Positions 29,149 to 38,747 of a DNA stretch of 64,000 nt are shown here, piece by piece. This stretch comes from Huaxiibacter chinensis. GTDB taxonomy: Bacteria; Pseudomonadota; Gammaproteobacteria; Enterobacterales; Enterobacteriaceae. The position numbers and the translations under genes were made by a program. The DNA lies in assembly GCF_022171985.1 (NCBI RefSeq), contig NZ_JAJVHF010000002.1, positions 62,001 to 126,000 on the forward strand. Reading direction: 5' to 3'. How positions within the stretch are numbered: the stretch's first letter is position 1; every line of letters starts with the position of its first letter. Under the pieces are notes generated by a model, which saw nothing but the letters and a program-made list of their open reading frames with translations, ran no database searches and was not told where the DNA came from.

Positions 29149-30039
29149 TTACTTCAGAGCGCCAGGGGAGAAAAAATCCACAATAGCGCCGGTTTTTTGC
29201 ATGTTGAGTGTGGCCTGTTCAATATTCTGTTGTGCAACGGAAACAAATAAAGCATCTAATAGTGTGAGTTGTAATATACGCGCGGAGGCGTTACGCCCTA
29301 ATAAAGGGGTCTCTGGTGCTGGCGAACAAATAATATAATCAGCGAGTTTGGCAATGGGCGAATGATAGCTATGGGTGATGCAGATAATTTTCGCGCCGTT
29401 CTTTTTTGCGAGCTCTACTGCGGCTTTCACATCGCTGGTGCGTCCGGAGTGGGTTACCACTAACACGACATCCCCCTCTTTCAGCAGCGATGCTGACATC
29501 ATCATGATATGGGCGTCCTGATAGGACTGGCAACGCACGCCGATACGTAAAAACTTGTGCTGGATGTCGGCGCAAATGGCGTTCGAGCCGCCGACGCCGT
29601 AAAGATCGCGCTGGTTAGCCTGAGCAAAGAAACGCGCTGCGCGGTGAATTTCATCCACATTAACAATCGACTGGCCTTCCATAATAGTGCGAAGGGTAAT
29701 GTTGAACACTTTATTCACCACATCCTGTGGCGCTTCATCAAAGGCAAGCTCAGTAGGGAGCACCTGCTCGGATTGCGAGAAGTAGTCCACAAGCGCAGCG
29801 CGCAGATTACGAAAACCGCTAAAGCCGAGCAGCTTGGCCACTTTGACGATCATCGCTTCCGAAACCATCAGCGTTTCGGCAACGTCTTTAATTGCCGATA
29901 TTCCGCTCAGGTTACCTGGCTGAAGCAGCCAGTCGACAATACGGCTCTCGTTGTCGGTCATCCCTTCCTGTTTCATGCGCAGGAAAGGTGCCAGACCGAT
30001 GCCATTCGGCAGCTCTTTTTCAAATTCTGACTGACTCAT
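29149..30039 (-). CDS. alsR: RpiR-family repressor of als and rpiB
   Basis: RpiR-family transcription factor of 296 residues with an N-terminal helix-turn-helix (about 45-85, SEAMIVKVAKLLGFSGFRNL) and a C-terminal SIS sugar-phosphate-binding domain (about 130-265, including GVGGSNAICADIQHK and VTHSGRTSDV). In E. coli the homologue (RpiR/AlsR) represses rpiB and the als operon and is relieved by D-allose. It is first in the als operon and divergent from rpiB. Candidate operators are the inverted repeats at 30109-30156 and 30296-30362. Confidence 0.94.
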   Translation of the reverse strand: MSQSEFEKELPNGIGLAPFLRMKQEGMTDNESRIVDWLLQPGNLSGISAIKDVAETLMVSEAMIVKVAKLLGFSGFRNLRAALVDYFSQSEQVLPTELAFDEAPQDVVNKVFNITLRTIMEGQSIVNVDEIHRAARFFAQANQRDLYGVGGSNAICADIQHKFLRIGVRCQSYQDAHIMMMSASLLKEGDVVLVVTHSGRTSDVKAAVELAKKNGAKIICITHSYHSPIAKLADYIICSPAPETPLLGRNASARILQLTLLDALFVSVAQQNIEQATLNMQKTGAIVDFFSPGALK

Positions 30040-30108
30040 CGCGCTCTTTTGTCCTTAAAAATGAAGACATCACTATATCACCACAACCGTCCTGGGAAAT
30101 ATGCTGTC

Positions 30109-30156
30109 AACTTCACAATATTTATAAATTCATAAAGTTTTATTGGTTGTGAAGTT
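30109..30156. promoter_or_regulatory. Candidate AlsR operator: AACTTCACAA inverted repeat
   Basis: AACTTCACAA (30109-30118) and its exact reverse complement TTGTGAAGTT (30147-30156) are separated by 28 bp, between alsR and rpiB. A further partial copy, AACTTCACCA, lies near 30239. Spaced inverted half-sites fit binding by a dimeric or tetrameric SIS-domain repressor. Confidence 0.45.
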
Positions 30157-30295
30157 TTAAGGTGAGTTGTATTTATATATCCATTATAAATCAATTGGTT
30201 AATTTGTTTTCTGTTTAGTGGGCCGAGGCAGAGAGTCAAACTTCACCACTGTGTCAGGGTTGAAATGCGATCCTCTGAGGTGTAGAACACGCGCA

Positions 30296-30362
30296 GAACT
30301 CGATGGTTTTGTGGTTTTATTGCACAGCTAACCGGTCTTAAATCACAAAACTCATCGAGTTC
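30296..30362. promoter_or_regulatory. Long inverted repeat upstream of rpiB
   Basis: GAACTCGATGGTTTTGTG (30296-30313) pairs with CACAAAACTCATCGAGTTC (30344-30362) over 18 bp with one bulged base, loop 30 nt, ending 28 bp before the rpiB start codon. It could be a paired operator for AlsR or a large RNA stem in the rpiB leader. The remaining part of the 351-bp alsR-rpiB gap shows no ORF. Confidence 0.6.
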
Positions 30363-30390
30363 GTAAAGTTAACCCACTGAGAGGCAAATT

Positions 30391-30840
30391 ATGAAACGGA
30401 TAGCGTTTGGCTGCGATCACGTAGGTTTTATACTGAAAGACGACATTCTGGCCCATCTGCGTGGGCGTGGCCTAGAGGTGGTGGACAAAGGCACCTGGTC
30501 GCCGGAACGCACCGATTATCCGCATTATGCCAGCGCTGTTGCGGCGTCCCTTCTCGACGGAGAGGTTGACGGCGGCATTCTGATCTGCGGTACCGGCGTT
30601 GGGATCTCTATTACGGCCAACAAATACCCCGGCATTCGTGCGGTGGTATGTAGTGAGCCTTATTCAGCGCAACTTTCAAGGCAGCATAACAACACCAATA
30701 TCCTGGCATTTGGCTCACGAGTTGTAGGCCTTGAGCTGGCAAAAATGATTGTCGATGCCTGGCTTAATGCGGACTTTGAGGGTGGGAGACATCAGTTAAG
30801 AGTGGAAGCGATAGAGGCGATTGAACAAGCACAGAAATGA
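30391..30840 (+). CDS. rpiB: Ribose-5-phosphate isomerase B
   Basis: Cytoplasmic sugar-phosphate isomerase of 149 residues, same length as E. coli RpiB/AlsI. It interconverts ribose 5-phosphate and ribulose 5-phosphate and, in allose catabolism, allose 6-phosphate and allulose 6-phosphate. Catalytic Cys66 (ILICGTGVG) and His99 (SRQHNNTN) are present. It is divergent from alsR, whose product probably represses it; the SD GAGAGG lies 10 bp upstream. Confidence 0.96.
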   Translation: MKRIAFGCDHVGFILKDDILAHLRGRGLEVVDKGTWSPERTDYPHYASAVAASLLDGEVDGGILICGTGVGISITANKYPGIRAVVCSEPYSAQLSRQHNNTNILAFGSRVVGLELAKMIVDAWLNADFEGGRHQLRVEAIEAIEQAQK

Positions 30841-30909
30841 GATTCCTCCGCTACCTCTCTTTTGCGTCGATCTTTACCGTAAAGCCAGTACCCCTGTGAG
30901 ACTGGCCTT

Positions 30910-31233
30910 ATGAAACGCTACTCTACTGCTCTGCTCTATACCCTTTTAACGTTAACCTGTCCGCTGGCGCATGCCGACATTGTGGATGATGCCATCGGCA
31001 ACATTCAGCGGGCGATTAACGATGCCTATAACCCCGACAGCAACCGCAGCAGCAATGATGACGATCGCTATGAGGATAACCGTCGGTCGGATAGCCGCCA
31101 GTATGACGATCGCCGCAGGCAGCTGGAGGACAGGCGTCGGCGGTTAGATGAGCGTCAGCGTCAGCTTGATGAGGATCGGCGTCAGTTAGAGAATGATGAA
31201 AGACGGTTAGAGGACGATTACGATAGAAGGTGA
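30910..31233 (+). CDS. yjdP: YjdP family secreted, highly charged coiled protein
   Basis: Small exported protein of 107 residues (E. coli YjdP 109). A signal peptide (1-22, ending AHA) is followed by DIVDDAIGNIQRAINDAYNP and then a very charged, Arg/Asp/Glu-rich heptad-like stretch (RRRQLEDRRRRLDERQRQLD, about 70-89) that should form a long single helix or coiled coil. Function unknown. It ends just before the four-copy repeat array. Confidence 0.9.
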   Translation: MKRYSTALLYTLLTLTCPLAHADIVDDAIGNIQRAINDAYNPDSNRSSNDDDRYEDNRRSDSRQYDDRRRQLEDRRRRLDERQRQLDEDRRQLENDERRLEDDYDRR

Positions 31234-31235
31234 GT

Positions 31236-31486
31236 GCGGTCTGATGCCCTCACCCCGGCCCTCTCCCACGGGAGAGGGGGAAAAGATCAAGATGACCTCT
31301 GCGGTTTGATGCCCTCACCGCGGCCCTCTCCCACGGGAGAGGGGGAAAAGATTAATATGGCCTATGCGGTCTGGTGCTCTCACCCCGAACCTCTCCCACG
31401 GGAGAGGGGGAAAAGATAAAAGATCACCTCTGCGGTCTGGTGCCCTCACCCCGACCCTCTCCCACGGGAGAGGGGGAAAATCAAGG
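31236..31486. repeat. Four tandem copies of the GC-rich palindromic repeat
   Basis: Units start at 31236, 31301, 31366 and 31432 (spacing 65, 65, 66 bp). Each reads GCGGT-(C/T)TG(A/G)TGC, then CTCACC, then the hairpin CCTCTCCC-ACG-GGAGAGGGGG and AAAA, followed by a variable 15-18 bp link. All point the same way. They fill the whole gap between yjdP and the convergent phnP. Confidence 0.95.
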
Positions 31487-31493
31487 GCATACC

Positions 31494-32252
31494 TCAATCC
31501 AGCATGAGTCGCATCCCGTCATAGCCGGCTTCGAAGCCCGGCGGCAGCGGATTATTCATCATCCACACGTCAAATTGATGGCTGATGTGGGTGAGGATGA
31601 CCTGCGGGCACCCTATCACCTGGTTCAGTGCAATCACGGTATTCAGGTCGCAATGGTTGGCCGGTGGGGTGTCGCGCGGCGCATGGCTGCAATCGATGAC
31701 CATCGCTTGCGGCTGGTTATTCAGCAGAAATTTCACCGTTTTGTCCGGCAGCCCGGCAGTATCCGATAACCACGCCACGCGGCTGTGTGCGCTCTCCAGC
31801 AGATAACCAAAGGTGAGCCTGGAATGGTGAAGCGGCAGCGGCGTCACGCGTAATCCTTGCAGTTCAAACATCACAAACGGCGCAAGGGTATGGCTGAAAT
31901 CAAGAAGGCCGGGGTGCTTGTATAAATCGTCGCAGCCCGCGTCATCCGGTGGCCCGTAGACCGGAATGGTCGCGCCCACGCCCCAGCGGAGCGGGAAAAG
32001 CCCCTGCACATGATCCATGTGATAGTGGGTGAGCAAAAATTGCTGAAAACTTCCCGCAGGCCAGTCGTCCATCAGCGTTGGGATGCCGGCGTCCAGCAGC
32101 GTTACCGCATCGTTGAATTTCACCACCGCGCTACAGGGCCGACGTCGGTACTGTTCCTGTAAACGTGCGCGACGACACGCCGCGCAGTCGCAGCCAAACA
32201 CTGGCACCAGTTGGGCACCGCCCGTCCCGGTTAGCGTGATAGTCAGACTCAT
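31494..32252 (-). CDS. phnP: Phosphoribosyl 1,2-cyclic phosphate phosphodiesterase
   Basis: Metallo-beta-lactamase-fold hydrolase of 252 residues that opens the 5-phosphoribosyl 1,2-cyclic phosphate made by C-P lyase. The dinuclear metal motif HYHMDH (about 76-81) and a separate N-terminal zinc site [12 protein letters not shown] (about 21-32) are visible. It is the last gene of phnC-P and ends 8 bp before the repeat array. Confidence 0.96.
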   Translation of the reverse strand: MSLTITLTGTGGAQLVPVFGCDCAACRRARLQEQYRRRPCSAVVKFNDAVTLLDAGIPTLMDDWPAGSFQQFLLTHYHMDHVQGLFPLRWGVGATIPVYGPPDDAGCDDLYKHPGLLDFSHTLAPFVMFELQGLRVTPLPLHHSRLTFGYLLESAHSRVAWLSDTAGLPDKTVKFLLNNQPQAMVIDCSHAPRDTPPANHCDLNTVIALNQVIGCPQVILTHISHQFDVWMMNNPLPPGFEAGYDGMRLMLD

Positions 32253-32261
32253 TACGCACCT

Positions 32262-32696
32262 CTACAGTGGTTTAGTGAACCGGTAATGGCTTTGCGTATA
32301 TCCTTCACGAACATAAAAACGGTGGGCATCCACGCGTTTTACACTGGTGGAAAGCTCGGTCATTTCTGCTCCGGCCTCGCGCGCCACGTTTTCCGCCCAG
32401 GCCAGCAGCTGACTTCCCACCTTTAAGCCCCGCACCTGCGGCATCACCACCAGCTCCTGGATCTCGCCGATCCACCGGGCATGGTGCAGGTGAAACTGCA
32501 TATGCAGGCCGATCAGGCCGATCGCTTGCCCGTCCACTTCGGCAAGCTGATAACGCATATTGTGATCCTCAAGATTGGCAAGATAGCCCGCGTGAAAGGC
32601 CTGATGATCCAGTTCACTCTGTTTAAGCTCGCAAATCAGCGCGTAAACGATCGTGGCATCTTCAGCGGTGGCGGGACGAAGCTGGCAATCAGGCAT
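32262..32696 (-). CDS. phnO: Aminoalkylphosphonate N-acetyltransferase
   Basis: GNAT acetyltransferase of 144 residues, equal to E. coli PhnO, from the ATG at 32696; the open frame upstream runs inside phnN and is not coding. It acetylates aminoalkylphosphonates such as (aminomethyl)phosphonate before C-P lyase action. The acetyl-CoA loop [16 protein letters not shown] (about 86-101) is typical. It overlaps phnN by 8 bp. Confidence 0.95.
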   Translation of the reverse strand: MPDCQLRPATAEDATIVYALICELKQSELDHQAFHAGYLANLEDHNMRYQLAEVDGQAIGLIGLHMQFHLHHARWIGEIQELVVMPQVRGLKVGSQLLAWAENVAREAGAEMTELSTSVKRVDAHRFYVREGYTQSHYRFTKPL

Positions 32697-33237
32697 GCTG
32701 TTTCTCCTTCTGACGGATAAGCGATAAAAAGTTATCGACTGACTGTAGCAAACTTCCGTCGTTATTGAGGAGATGGCAGTTCGATGGGGTATAGCGCGCT
32801 GCCCGTTCAAGCCGCAGGTCGATCTCTTTGGCGTTTTCGCGCCCGCGGCTTTGCAGGCGCTGGCGAAGCACCGCCGGTGAAACCTGCAGGCAGACCGGCA
32901 ACAGGGCGGCTTCATAACGGGCGCGGGCCTGTGGCAGATGCGCGCGCGAGCCATTTACCAGCACGTCAAAACCGGCGTGTAACCACAGGTCAATCTCAAT
33001 ACCCACGCCGTAGTAAAAACCGTTAGCGTGCCAGCTCAGTGCCAGCAGATTTTGCCCGGCGCGGGTGAAAAACTCCTGCTCGCTCAGGGCAATATGGTTC
33101 TCACAGCCCGCATGGGCGGCGCGGGTGATGTAGCGGTGCGCGACTAACAGCGTGGTATGTTCCTGCTGACGCAGCGCCGACAGCAGGCTGTCTTTACCCG
33201 AGCCAGAAGGCCCCATAAGCCAGATCAGTTTTCCCAT
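32689..33237 (-). CDS. phnN: Ribose 1,5-bisphosphate phosphokinase
   Basis: Kinase of 182 residues that makes PRPP from ribose 1,5-bisphosphate, closing the phosphonate salvage route. The P-loop GPSGSGKDS is at 9-17; the fold resembles guanylate kinase. It overlaps phnO by 8 bp and shares one base with phnM. Confidence 0.95.
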   Translation of the reverse strand: MGKLIWLMGPSGSGKDSLLSALRQQEHTTLLVAHRYITRAAHAGCENHIALSEQEFFTRAGQNLLALSWHANGFYYGVGIEIDLWLHAGFDVLVNGSRAHLPQARARYEAALLPVCLQVSPAVLRQRLQSRGRENAKEIDLRLERAARYTPSNCHLLNNDGSLLQSVDNFLSLIRQKEKQHA

Positions 33238-34373
33238 CAGAACACCCTTTTTCCCTGACGCCAGACATGGTCGATATGGACGTGCTCGCCTTTACGGTGT
33301 GCGAGGACCAGATCGGCGCGTTTACCTTCGCCGATCGTGCCGCGATCGTGCAGATTAAGCGCATCGGCCGGGTTTTTTGTCACCAGACGAATCGCCTGCG
33401 ATAGCGTGAAATCGTTAGACTCGTCATCGGCAACGCGGAAGGCGGCATCCAGCAGGCTTGCCGGGTAATAATCCGACGAGAGAATATCCAGCAGGCCAAG
33501 CGAGGCGAGCGAACTGGCCGCCACGTTGCCGGAGTGGGAGCCCCCGCGCACAATGTTTGGCGCACCCATCAGGACGTTCATTCCGTGACGACGTGAAGCC
33601 TTCGCGGCTTCAAACGTGGTGGGAAATTCGGCGATCACGCTGCCAAGCTGACGGGATTCAAGGACATGTGCGTCGGTGGCATCGTCATGGCTGGCGAGGG
33701 CAATATTCCGCTCGCGGCACAGGGCGGCAATCGACAGGCGATTGGGCTGTGACCACTGTGCCGCCAGGGCGAGCTGCTCTTCTTCGTAGCGGGCCATCTC
33801 TTCATGACTGAGAGAATATTTTCCCTGATAATATTCACGATACTTCTCAATATTGGCGAACTGCCGCTGGCCGGGGGAGTGATCCATCAATGACACCAGC
33901 GACACCGGCTCGCGTCCCACCAGCTTTTCAAACAGCGGCAGGGTGGTGTGATGCGGCAGCTCGCAGCGCAGATGCAGGCGGTGTTCGGCACGATTAAGAC
34001 CGCGTTTCTGCGTCTCTTCCACTGCGTTGATCATCTTTTCCAGGTTTTCCAGACGATCGCCGCCGTCGCGGACATCACCAATCGCCACGGCATCCAGCAC
34101 GGTGGTAATGCCGCTGGCGACCATCAGCGCATCGTGGCTGCTCATCGCAGAATGCGCAGGCCAGTCAACCCTGGGACGCGGGGTAAAAAACTTATCCAGG
34201 TTATCCGTATGCAGTTCAATAAGCCCGGGCAGCAGCCAGCCGCCTTCGCCGTCCATCGCCTGAGGCGATCGGCTCTGGGTTTCGGCCCAGGCACGAATCT
34301 CACCGTCCTGGATCTCGATTGATCCCCCGATCACCTCATTTTCCAGTACCAGCTTCACGTTGTTGATGATCAT
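33237..34373 (-). CDS. phnM: Alpha-D-ribose 1-methylphosphonate 5-triphosphate diphosphatase
   Basis: Amidohydrolase-superfamily enzyme of 378 residues that removes pyrophosphate from ribosyl phosphonate triphosphate. Metal-binding HTDNLDKFF (about 54-62) and ASHDDAT (about 230) are visible. It overlaps phnL by 4 bp, within the C-P lyase operon. Confidence 0.96.
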   Translation of the reverse strand: MIINNVKLVLENEVIGGSIEIQDGEIRAWAETQSRSPQAMDGEGGWLLPGLIELHTDNLDKFFTPRPRVDWPAHSAMSSHDALMVASGITTVLDAVAIGDVRDGGDRLENLEKMINAVEETQKRGLNRAEHRLHLRCELPHHTTLPLFEKLVGREPVSLVSLMDHSPGQRQFANIEKYREYYQGKYSLSHEEMARYEEEQLALAAQWSQPNRLSIAALCRERNIALASHDDATDAHVLESRQLGSVIAEFPTTFEAAKASRRHGMNVLMGAPNIVRGGSHSGNVAASSLASLGLLDILSSDYYPASLLDAAFRVADDESNDFTLSQAIRLVTKNPADALNLHDRGTIGEGKRADLVLAHRKGEHVHIDHVWRQGKRVF

Positions 34374-35050
34374 GATGCAACTCCCATTGCATGAAGACGA
34401 TCCGCCACGCGCTCACGCACGGTTGCGTCATGGAAGATCCCGACGATCGCCGCGCCGCGTGCTTTGGCCTGCTCAATAAGCTCAACGACGGCCGCGCTGT
34501 TTTTACTGTCCAGCGACGCGGTGGGTTCATCGAGCAGTAAAATGGGGTAGTCAACGATAAAGCCCCGGGCGATGTTGACGCGCTGTTGCTCACCGCCGGA
34601 AAAGGTCGACGGAGCCAGATGCCACAGACGTTCCGGCACGTTCAGGCGGGTGAGTAAGTGCGCCGCTTTCGCCGCACAGGCGTCGCGCGGGACGCCCAGA
34701 TCCAGCAGCGGCTGCATCACCACATCCAGCGTCGAGACTCGCGGGATCACCCGTAAAAACTGACTGACCCAGCCGAGCGTCTGGCGACGGACTTCAAGCA
34801 CTTTACGTGCGGGGGCCTGCACCAGATCGACCCATTCATTGCCATGACGAAGATGGATATGGCCCTCGTCCGGCAGATAGTTAGCGTACAGGGAGCGCAG
34901 CAGCGTCGATTTGCCGCTGCCGGAATGGCCGTGCAACACGACACACTCCCCCCTGTTCACCTCCAGAGAGGCGTTCTGTAACACCGGCAAGCGCACGCCG
35001 TTTTGCTGGTGGAGCACGAAGGTCTTACTGACATTTTCTACGCGGATCAT
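34370..35050 (-). CDS. phnL: C-P lyase pathway ATP-binding protein PhnL
   Basis: ABC-type ATPase of 226 residues with Walker [11 protein letters not shown] (about 39-48), signature FSGGEQQR and Walker [12 protein letters not shown]. It is not a transport component; it associates with PhnK and the C-P lyase core complex. Length equals E. coli PhnL. It lies 9 bp after phnK. Confidence 0.95.
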   Translation of the reverse strand: MIRVENVSKTFVLHQQNGVRLPVLQNASLEVNRGECVVLHGHSGSGKSTLLRSLYANYLPDEGHIHLRHGNEWVDLVQAPARKVLEVRRQTLGWVSQFLRVIPRVSTLDVVMQPLLDLGVPRDACAAKAAHLLTRLNVPERLWHLAPSTFSGGEQQRVNIARGFIVDYPILLLDEPTASLDSKNSAAVVELIEQAKARGAAIVGIFHDATVRERVADRLHAMGVAS

Positions 35051-35059
35051 GGGGGCCTC

Positions 35060-35815
35060 TTAATTCTGCAATACCGATGACACCAGCAGCTGGGTGTAGG
35101 GGTGGTGAGGGTCGTCCAGCACGCGGTCGGTTAAACCACTTTCCACCACCTGACCCTGCTTCATCACCAGCAAACGATCGGCCAGCAGGCGGGCGACGCC
35201 CAAATCATGGGTCACAATGACCACGGCCAGATCCAGTTCCACCACCAGGCCACGCAGCAGGTCGAGCAGGCGCGCCTGCACCGAGACGTCCAGCCCTCCG
35301 GTAGGTTCATCCATAAACACCAGCTTCGGGTGGGTGACGAGGTTGCGGGCGATTTGCAGACGCTGCTGCATGCCGCCCGAGAACGTGGTGGGCAGGTCGT
35401 CGATGCGCGAAGCCGGTATCTCTACCTCTTCCAGCCAGCGCTGGGCGGTGGCGCGGATCGTGCCGTAATGACGCGCCCCGGTCGCCATTAACCGCTCGCC
35501 AATATTGCCGCCGGCCGAAACCTGACGACGCAGGCCGTCCAGCGGATGTTGATGTACCACGCCCCATTCGGTGCGCAGCAGCCGGCGGCGCTCGGCCTCG
35601 GTCATGCCGTACAGCGAGCGATCGTTATAGCGAATCTCACCGTTTTGTGGCGTCAGCCGCGCTGAGATGGATTTCAGCAGCGTGGTTTTGCCCGAGCCAG
35701 ATTCGCCGACAATGCCAAGAACTTCGCCGGGCCAGAGATCAAACGACACGTCGCAGAAACCTTTGCCGGGGGCATATAAATGGGTCAGTTGATTGACCGA
35801 AAGCAGCGGTTTCAT
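35060..35815 (-). CDS. phnK: C-P lyase complex ATP-binding protein PhnK
   Basis: ABC-type ATPase of 251 residues resembling oligopeptide transporter ATPases, with Walker A GESGSGKTT (about 36-44), signature FSGGMQQR and Walker B FMDEPTGGLD. It binds PhnJ in the core complex. The start codon overlaps the phnJ stop by 4 bp. Confidence 0.95.
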   Translation of the reverse strand: MKPLLSVNQLTHLYAPGKGFCDVSFDLWPGEVLGIVGESGSGKTTLLKSISARLTPQNGEIRYNDRSLYGMTEAERRRLLRTEWGVVHQHPLDGLRRQVSAGGNIGERLMATGARHYGTIRATAQRWLEEVEIPASRIDDLPTTFSGGMQQRLQIARNLVTHPKLVFMDEPTGGLDVSVQARLLDLLRGLVVELDLAVVIVTHDLGVARLLADRLLVMKQGQVVESGLTDRVLDDPHHPYTQLLVSSVLQN

Positions 35816-36657
35816 CGATCGTTTGCCTCACTCTGTTGGCGGCAATAGTCGGTGTCGGAGCAGACAAACATTCGTTTGCCCGTATCATCCAGCACCACTT
35901 CATCAAGGTAGCTGTGCGTTGAGCCGCAGATGGCGCACGGTTCGTTCCACGCCTGCACCGTAAACGGATGGTCGTCGAAGTCGAGACTCTCCACGCGGGT
36001 ATAGGGCGGTACGGCGTAGATGCGTTTTTCACGTCCGGCGCCGAAAAGCTGCAGCGCGGGCATCCTGTCCATCTTCGGGTTATCGAATTTTGGGATGGGC
36101 GACGGGTCCATGACGTAGCGTCCGTTTACTCTGACCGGATAGGCGTACGTCGTGGCGATATGGCCGAAGCGGGCGATGTCTTCGTACAGTTTCACCTGCA
36201 TCACGCCATACTCTTCCAGCGCGTGCATGGTACGGGTCTCGGTTTCCCGGGGCTCAATAAAGCGCAGGGGTTCAGGGATAGGTACCTGGAAAATCAGGAT
36301 CTGATCCTCGGTCAGCGGCGTTTCAGGGATGCGGTGACGGGTCTGGATAAGGGTTGCATCCTCCGTGCGTTCGGTGGTGTTTACGCCGGTCACGCGCTGA
36401 AAGAACTGGCGAATCGACACGGCGTTGGTCGTATCGTCGGCGCCCTGGTCGATGACCTTCAGCACGTCCGACTCGCCGATGACGCTGGCGGTCAGCTGGA
36501 TGCCGCCCGTCCCCCAGCCGTAGGGCATGGGCATTTCACGTCCGCCAAACGGAACCTGATAGCCCGGGATGGCGACGGCTTTTAAAATGGCGCGGCGGAT
36601 CATGCGTTTGGTTTGCTCATCCAGATAAGCAAAGTTATAGCCGCTGAGGTTAGCCAT
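35812..36657 (-). CDS. phnJ: C-P lyase, radical SAM subunit
   Basis: Catalytic subunit that breaks the carbon-phosphorus bond of ribose 1-phosphonate 5-phosphate by radical SAM chemistry. It has 281 residues as in E. coli. The C-terminal 4Fe-4S cysteines are at 241, 244 and 266 (a CxxC pair, then 21 residues), and the catalytic cysteine is at 272, all intact. It overlaps phnI by 8 bp. Confidence 0.98.
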   Translation of the reverse strand: MANLSGYNFAYLDEQTKRMIRRAILKAVAIPGYQVPFGGREMPMPYGWGTGGIQLTASVIGESDVLKVIDQGADDTTNAVSIRQFFQRVTGVNTTERTEDATLIQTRHRIPETPLTEDQILIFQVPIPEPLRFIEPRETETRTMHALEEYGVMQVKLYEDIARFGHIATTYAYPVRVNGRYVMDPSPIPKFDNPKMDRMPALQLFGAGREKRIYAVPPYTRVESLDFDDHPFTVQAWNEPCAICGSTHSYLDEVVLDDTGKRMFVCSDTDYCRQQSEANDR

Positions 36658-37714
36658 TTTTACGCTCCTGTTGCAGGCGTTTTAACAGTTCCAGTTCGGC
36701 CTGGAAATCCACGTAGTGAGGCAGCTTCAGGTGCGAGACAAAGCCTGCGGCTTCAACGTTATCCGCATGCGCCAGCACGAACTCCTCGTCCTGCGCCGGG
36801 CCTGTGGGCGTTTCATCGTAATCAGGCGCCTGCAGCGCACGGTCTACCAGCGCCATCGCCATCGCTTTTCGTTCGCTCATGCCAAACACCAGCCCGTAGC
36901 CGCGGGTAAAGTGCGGGGCCTCGGTTTCCGGGGCGACAAACCCGTTCACCATTTCGCATTCGGTCAGCAGCAGTTCGCCGATGTTCACTGCAAATCCCAG
37001 CTCTTCGGGCGTGATTTCAATCTCTACCCAGCCGCTGCGGATTTCAGCCGCAAACGGGTGATTGCGCCCATAGCCGCGCTGCGTGGAGTAAGCCATTGCC
37101 AGCAGATAGCCTTCGTCGCCCCGCATAAGCTGTTGCAGTCGCGATGAGCGCGAGCAGGGATAGACCGGCGGCGTGCGGGTCACGTCATCGGGCGCCGCGC
37201 CGTTGTCTTCTTCAGCTTTTGCCAGCCCCTGAGCTGCCAGCAGGTTGAAGACGTACGGAGCCGGCTCCTGCGGGCTTTCCGTGGTGCGCAGTACAGGTGT
37301 TTCGCCGTTCGCCAGCAGGGTGAAATCCAGCAGACGGTGGGTATAGTCATAGGTGGGGCCAAGCAGCTGACCGCCGGGAATGTCTTTATAGACCGCGGAG
37401 ATTCGGCGTTCTAAACACATCCTGGCGGTGTTGACTGGCTCGCTGACCGCCAGTTTTGCCAGCGTGGTGCGGTAGGCGCGAAGCAGGAAAATGGCTTCCA
37501 CGTTATCGCCGCTGGCCTGTTTTAACGCCAGGGCGGCCAGTTCCCGGTCAGCGATACCGCCTTCGGTCATGACGCGGTCAACGGCAAGGTTAAGCTGTTG
37601 CTCTATCTGTTCGACGCTCAGTTCGGGAAGCTGGCTCTCGCCACGACGTCGAGCTTCCTGCAGGGCATGGGCAGCGGCGATCGCCTTTTCACCCCCTTTG
37701 ACGGCAACGTACAT
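36650..37714 (-). CDS. phnI: C-P lyase core subunit PhnI
   Basis: Core complex subunit and nucleosidase that couples phosphonate to ribose of ATP. I use the start at 37714 ([11 protein letters not shown]), giving 354 residues as in E. coli; an alternative two codons upstream is less likely. The conserved RTPPVYPCSRSSRLQQL block (about 185-201) is present. It shares one base with the phnH stop. Confidence 0.97.
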   Translation of the reverse strand: MYVAVKGGEKAIAAAHALQEARRRGESQLPELSVEQIEQQLNLAVDRVMTEGGIADRELAALALKQASGDNVEAIFLLRAYRTTLAKLAVSEPVNTARMCLERRISAVYKDIPGGQLLGPTYDYTHRLLDFTLLANGETPVLRTTESPQEPAPYVFNLLAAQGLAKAEEDNGAAPDDVTRTPPVYPCSRSSRLQQLMRGDEGYLLAMAYSTQRGYGRNHPFAAEIRSGWVEIEITPEELGFAVNIGELLLTECEMVNGFVAPETEAPHFTRGYGLVFGMSERKAMAMALVDRALQAPDYDETPTGPAQDEEFVLAHADNVEAAGFVSHLKLPHYVDFQAELELLKRLQQERKNG

Positions 37715-38298
37715 CAGCACACCTCGACATGCGTGGTCCGTGGGATGGCCAGCAGACGCTCGCCGCAGGTGAGGATCAGGTCTATCCCCAGCGGGAACGG
37801 GTGAGGGCGCTCGGTCAGCTCATGAATGATGCACTCCGGCAGCTGCGGCGCCACCATGCGTTCCTCGGCAATACCCGCGCCTGTCAGGCGCAGCATGCGT
37901 CCGCCGCTCAGGCTGGCAACCTGCAAAATCAGCGTGGCGCTGGTCTCCGGGGCCACGACGCTGCCTTCGGAAAGGGCATTCAGCTGTTCGTGGCTGATGT
38001 GTTCATCGGCGACAGCGAACAGGGCGAGCTGGGGCTGATCGACCCTCGGTGCGCTGGTGTGAAAACGGAGGTTCTGGCAGGCGATATCGTTGGCCAGCGG
38101 GGCGGAGAGCCAGACCGGCGTATCGTTATCCGCCAGCGTCAGCAGAACGCTGGTGGTGGCGAGGTTTAAAGGCTGCCAGCCGTGGCTGAGCTGATGCAAC
38201 GAAACGATCACACCCGGTTCGCTCATCGCTTTCAACAGGCGACGAAAACTCTGTTGGGCATCCTGAACGGCCAGGGTAAAAGCGGGTTTAAGCGTCAT
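37714..38298 (-). CDS. phnH: C-P lyase core subunit PhnH
   Basis: Core complex subunit of 194 residues, same length as E. coli, forming the PhnGHIJ hetero-octamer with PhnG, PhnI and PhnJ. The PLP-transferase-like fold lacks a PLP lysine in this family. It overlaps phnG by 4 bp and touches phnI. Confidence 0.96.
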   Translation of the reverse strand: MTLKPAFTLAVQDAQQSFRRLLKAMSEPGVIVSLHQLSHGWQPLNLATTSVLLTLADNDTPVWLSAPLANDIACQNLRFHTSAPRVDQPQLALFAVADEHISHEQLNALSEGSVVAPETSATLILQVASLSGGRMLRLTGAGIAEERMVAPQLPECIIHELTERPHPFPLGIDLILTCGERLLAIPRTTHVEVC

Positions 38299-38747
38299 GC
38301 ATTGTCTCCGCGAACGAGCGTAAAGAAGTCAACCCGGCTGGTGTTTACTTCAGCCTGACGAGCAGCGAGGCGTGCATCGCGATCGGCATCCAGCGGGGCA
38401 ATAACGGTTTCCATTAAGGTCTGAAACCAGGGGTGTTCTTGCAGCAGGGCATCGATCACAGCACAGCGTTCTGCGTGCGGTTTATCGCGCCCAAGGACAT
38501 AGCTGTATCCCAGCGTGCCGCTGGTCAGGCGGACCACTGCGCGGGTCAGGGTGGCGTCCCCGGCGAAGAAGCGTTGCCCGGTGCCGCCCATCCTGGCCTG
38601 TATCTGCACCAGGCCCGTTTCCGGCGCGCGGATACATTCGTACTCAGGCGTCAGGCTCAGGGACTGCATGTGGCTCTGCAGTGCGGCAGGCTGGCTATGG
38701 GCAAGCACGGCCATCCAGCGCTGGCGGGTGGAGGTGTCGAAGTGCAT
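38295..38747 (-). CDS. phnG: C-P lyase core subunit PhnG
   Basis: Core complex subunit of 150 residues, as in E. coli. With PhnI it supports transfer of the phosphonate to the ribose of ATP. It starts directly after the phnF stop codon and overlaps phnH by 4 bp, so expression is tightly coupled. Confidence 0.96.
   Translation of the reverse strand: MHFDTSTRQRWMAVLAHSQPAALQSHMQSLSLTPEYECIRAPETGLVQIQARMGGTGQRFFAGDATLTRAVVRLTSGTLGYSYVLGRDKPHAERCAVIDALLQEHPWFQTLMETVIAPLDADRDARLAARQAEVNTSRVDFFTLVRGDNA

Noticed and set aside
31236..31486. CRISPR array
   Set aside because: Repeats are longer than the links, links are not unique 30-bp spacers, units occur singly elsewhere in the window, and there are no cas genes.
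31234..31497. Short ORFs of about 60 residues across the repeat array
   Set aside because: They merely translate the repeat units in several frames.
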